DNA of 64,000 nt, from NCBI GenBank assembly GCA_965215355.1, contig CBDCDJ010000007.1:3472001-3536000 (forward strand). The letters run 5' to 3'. This document shows, in pieces, positions 61,852 through 64,000 of the stretch. The translations under genes and the position numbers were made by a program. The notes beneath the pieces were generated by a model, which searched no databases, was not told the origin of the DNA, and saw nothing but the letters and a program-made list of their open reading frames with translations. Origin of the DNA: CBDCDJ01 sp965215355. Its GTDB lineage: Bacteria > Deinococcota > Deinococci > Deinococcales > Trueperaceae. Position 1 is the first letter of the stretch; each line of letters starts with the position of its first letter.

Positions 61852-62616
61852 TCAGCTTTTGCGCCGCTCTTTAAAAGATGCCAACTGCGCCGCGCCGTCC
61901 TCCGTCGTCGCCACGAACGCACCGGCGAGGGCTTCCACCGTCCGGCTGACATAAATGCCGTCGCCGCTTTGCACGAGTTGCTTGGCAACCTGTACGGTCG
62001 AGGGAGAATTCTGGGCGATGCTCAGGGCGAGGTCATGAGCACGCGCCTTTAAGGACTCGGAAGGGACAACTTCGTTGACCAAGCCCCACTTTTCCGCCGT
62101 GGCGGCGTCAACCGGCTTGCCCGTAAAAATCATTTGCTTGGCTCGAGCCTGGCCGATGAGCCCCGGCAGCCGCTGCGACCCGCCCCAACCGGGCACCGTG
62201 CCTACGGTGACTTCGGGCATGGCGAACAGCGCACGCTCCGACGCCAAGCGGAGGTCGGCGCTCAGGGCCAGCTCGAGCCCGCCCCCGTAGGCCATCCCGT
62301 CGATGACGGCGATGGTGGGCTGACGGAGCCCCGCGAACACTTCCATGAGCTGGTGGCCTCGGCGCACCCACGTGCGCCACATAGCTGTAGGCGTCAGCTC
62401 CGACCAGGCGAAAATGTCCGCGCCGGCGCAGAAGGCCCGCGCGCCTGCCCCCGTCAAGAGCACGACGCGGATGTCCGCGCGGTTGTCCAGCGCCTCGCAA
62501 ACGCTCGAGAGGTCGTTCAGCATCTCGAGCGTGAGCGCGTTGAGCTTCGCGGGACGGTTGAGGGTCACGGTGGCGACCGAACCGGCCACATCGAACAGGA
62601 TGAGGGCGTCAGGCAC
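61852..62616 (-). CDS. Enoyl-CoA hydratase/isomerase family protein
   Basis: 254 residues from a GTG 2 nt after the CoA-transferase stop; the reading upstream of it belongs to another frame of that gene. Crotonase motifs: VATVTLNRPAKLNALTLEML, the oxyanion hole ARAFCAGADIFAW, and IAVIDGMAYGGGLELALSAD followed by MPEVTVGTVPGWGGSQRLP. The glutamate of MPEVTVG is present, so hydratase activity is plausible. With the CoA-transferase it suggests short acyl-CoA metabolism. Its link to the glycan genes is through position only. Confidence 0.85.
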   Translation of the reverse strand: MPDALILFDVAGSVATVTLNRPAKLNALTLEMLNDLSSVCEALDNRADIRVVLLTGAGARAFCAGADIFAWSELTPTAMWRTWVRRGHQLMEVFAGLRQPTIAVIDGMAYGGGLELALSADLRLASERALFAMPEVTVGTVPGWGGSQRLPGLIGQARAKQMIFTGKPVDAATAEKWGLVNEVVPSESLKARAHDLALSIAQNSPSTVQVAKQLVQSGDGIYVSRTVEALAGAFVATTEDGAAQLASFKERRKS

Positions 62617-62618
62617 GG

Positions 62619-64000
62619 CTAGTAGGGCACCGCTTGGTGGCGCGGGGCAGCCGCCGCTTTGGGCTCGAGACGGAGTCCGAACGGTTCGGGGTCGAAGAGG
62701 CTCGCCGCCATCAGCTTCAGGCTCTCGCTCACCCGGAGTGGAAACCCGGCTTGCGCCAAAATGTCGCGCTCGAGGTCGATGCCGGGGGCGATTTCGACTA
62801 CCGTGACGCCCTCGGCTTCCAAGCTCATGACGCACCGCTCGGTAATATAGGTAACCCGTTGCCCTTGTTGCTTAGCACGCCGGCCACTCAAGCTGACATG
62901 CTCCACCTCGGGCACGAACTTCTTAACGCGTCCCTCTTGCAAAATGGTCACCTCCCTGTTTTCGATAGCGAGTTCGAGACCGCCCGCCGTAAAGTAGCCG
63001 CTGAAAACAAGCTGCTTCACTCGGTTCGTAATGTCGATAAAACCGCCTGCCCCGGCGGTGACGTGCGGTTTGGCGGCCAACTGGGACACGTTGACGTTGC
63101 CGTGCCGGTCGATTTGCATAAAAGAGAGAAGGCTGCGCTGGAAGCCGCCGCCTTGAAAGTAAATAAACTGTGAGGGTGAAGGCACGATGGCTTGAGCGTT
63201 GGCCGCGCAGCCGAACTGGAAGCCTTGCAAGGGCAGCCCTCCGACGGCACCCTGTTCTATGACCCAGGTAACTACGTCCGGAACGCCTTCCTCGAGCAGA
63301 ATATAGGGAACCAGCGCAGAGATGCCGAAGCCTAAGTTCACCGCTTCACCGCGCTGAAGCTCCAGCGCCGCGCGCCTGGCAATCACTTTGTCGGCGCTGA
63401 AAGGAACGGCGTCGAAGCGACCGAGAGGAAGCTGAATTTCACCGCTGATGGCTGGGTCGTAAGCGGTCTGCGTCGTCTGCTGTTGGTCGGGCGCTAGTAC
63501 GACGTAGTCGACCAATATGCCGGGAACTTTGACGTTTTGCGGAGACAGCGAACCGTTCGCCGCCAACCGCTTGACCTGCGCGATGACGACGCCCCCGTTG
63601 TTGCGTGCGGCCAAAGCCTGCTCGAGCACCCCCAGAAAGGCCCCTTCGTGCTCCATCGTCAAGTTGCCCGCCTCATCTGCGGTGGTGGCTCGGATGATGG
63701 CGACGTCGACGGGAATCGCACGGTAGTAGAGCCATTCTCTGTTGTCGAACGTCACAACTTCGACCACGTCTTCTGTAGTAACACCGTTCATCCGCCCCCC
63801 CAGGCGGCGAGGATCGACAAAGGTATCGAGACCCACGTCGGTGAGAACCCCCGGTCTTCCAGCGGCGGCTTCCACATGCATGTGGAAGAGGACGCCGCTG
63901 GGCAGGTTGTACGCTTCGACGCGATCCCCGTTGATCATGTCCCAAATCTTGGGGGAAGGCAGCGAAGAAGGTCCGCTCGGGTAGGAGCCCGCAATGACGC
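62619..64000 (-). CDS. Acyl-CoA:acetate/3-ketoacid CoA-transferase, 5' end beyond the window
   Basis: The frame continues past the ATG at 63938 to the window edge with family-like sequence (VIAGSYPSGPSSLPSPKIWD), so that ATG is internal and the gene is partial. About 460 residues are visible of an expected 520 or so. Conserved: DRVEAYNLPSGVLFHMHVEA near the visible start, IIRATTADEAGNLTMEHEGA, and the catalytic-glutamate region EAVNLGFGISALVPYILLEE in the second domain. Such fused alpha-beta enzymes (YdiF/propionate CoA-transferase type) move CoA between short acids. Confidence 0.85.
   Translation of the reverse strand, partial: VIAGSYPSGPSSLPSPKIWDMINGDRVEAYNLPSGVLFHMHVEAAAGRPGVLTDVGLDTFVDPRRLGGRMNGVTTEDVVEVVTFDNREWLYYRAIPVDVAIIRATTADEAGNLTMEHEGAFLGVLEQALAARNNGGVVIAQVKRLAANGSLSPQNVKVPGILVDYVVLAPDQQQTTQTAYDPAISGEIQLPLGRFDAVPFSADKVIARRAALELQRGEAVNLGFGISALVPYILLEEGVPDVVTWVIEQGAVGGLPLQGFQFGCAANAQAIVPSPSQFIYFQGGGFQRSLLSFMQIDRHGNVNVSQLAAKPHVTAGAGGFIDITNRVKQLVFSGYFTAGGLELAIENREVTILQEGRVKKFVPEVEHVSLSGRRAKQQGQRVTYITERCVMSLEAEGVTVVEIAPGIDLERDILAQAGFPLRVSESLKLMAASLFDPEPFGLRLEPKAAAAPRHQAVPY

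Noticed and set aside
63752..63938. ATG at 63938 as the true start of the CoA-transferase
   Set aside because: The frame remains open upstream to the window edge and keeps family-like sequence, so the gene is truncated by the window.

Overview
The window reads as high-GC bacterial chromosome, most likely Deinococcota and probably Truepera-like. The grounds are a YpdA-type flavoprotein (bacillithiol users), a Thermus/Deinococcus-style PilC, many genes whose start codon sits 5-8 nt after a TANNNT -10 box with no Shine-Dalgarno (leaderless mRNAs, common in Deinococcus), and extreme over-use of the palindrome CTCGAG. The assignment to a taxon is inference; no rRNA is present.

Layout. (1) 1-16.8 kb is a housekeeping backbone: pilC, a 5-formyl-THF cyclo-ligase, UMP kinase, endonuclease III, a YpdA-like reductase, a membrane 'toast-rack' protein, an M42 aminopeptidase, a peroxiredoxin, TrmL, a DHH-CBS-CCA-transferase fusion, a degenerate M50 protein, a HIT protein, argS, a DUF6438-like protein and speA. 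(2) 16.8-19.4 kb is an insertion hotspot around four tRNA genes (Asn-GTT, Ser-TGA, Ser-GCT, Arg-ACG). It holds two identical 276-bp MITE-like elements with perfect 9-bp target duplications, a second MITE-like element with different ends, and the wreck of an ISKra4-like insertion sequence. (3) 19.4-about 31.5 kb begins as an integrated element next to tRNA-Arg: a tyrosine integrase split by an IS200-type element (exact removal restores a 390-codon frame), a control region with paired operator-like palindromes, a small HTH-like protein, a CHC2/Toprim primase and a RecA-fold helicase. Then come two genes each broken by one in-frame stop, an intact UvrD-like helicase, and a mutS broken by two frameshifts, a nonsense codon and a P-loop substitution. 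(4) 31.6-64 kb is a large catabolic island for a sulfated, probably uronic-acid-containing glycan.

The island has three blocks. A leftward operon (39.8 to 31.6 kb) carries two HpcH/HpaI aldolases, two uncharacterised beta-rich proteins, an FAD oxidoreductase, an enolase-superfamily dehydratase, a 2-hydroxyacid dehydrogenase and a formylglycine-generating enzyme (FGE). It diverges from a rightward operon (40.0 to 49.9 kb) of a GntR regulator, a DapA-family aldolase, a family-5 ABC importer lacking its ATPases, and three sulfatases. A second leftward block (64 to 50 kb) carries a CoA-transferase, an enoyl-CoA hydratase, a BNR/sialidase-fold protein, two more sulfatases, an aldehyde dehydrogenase, a GH88-like unsaturated glucuronyl hydrolase, a second family-5 importer, and an RraA-type aldolase. 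All five sulfatases carry the Cys-x-Pro-x-Arg signature that FGE matures, and none has a visible signal peptide.

The likely logic is import of sulfated oligosaccharides by two solute-binding proteins, then intracellular desulfation and deglycosylation, then dehydration of sugar acids to 2-keto-3-deoxy acids, then aldol cleavage to pyruvate plus an aldehyde that is oxidised. The specific glycan cannot be read from sequence alone.
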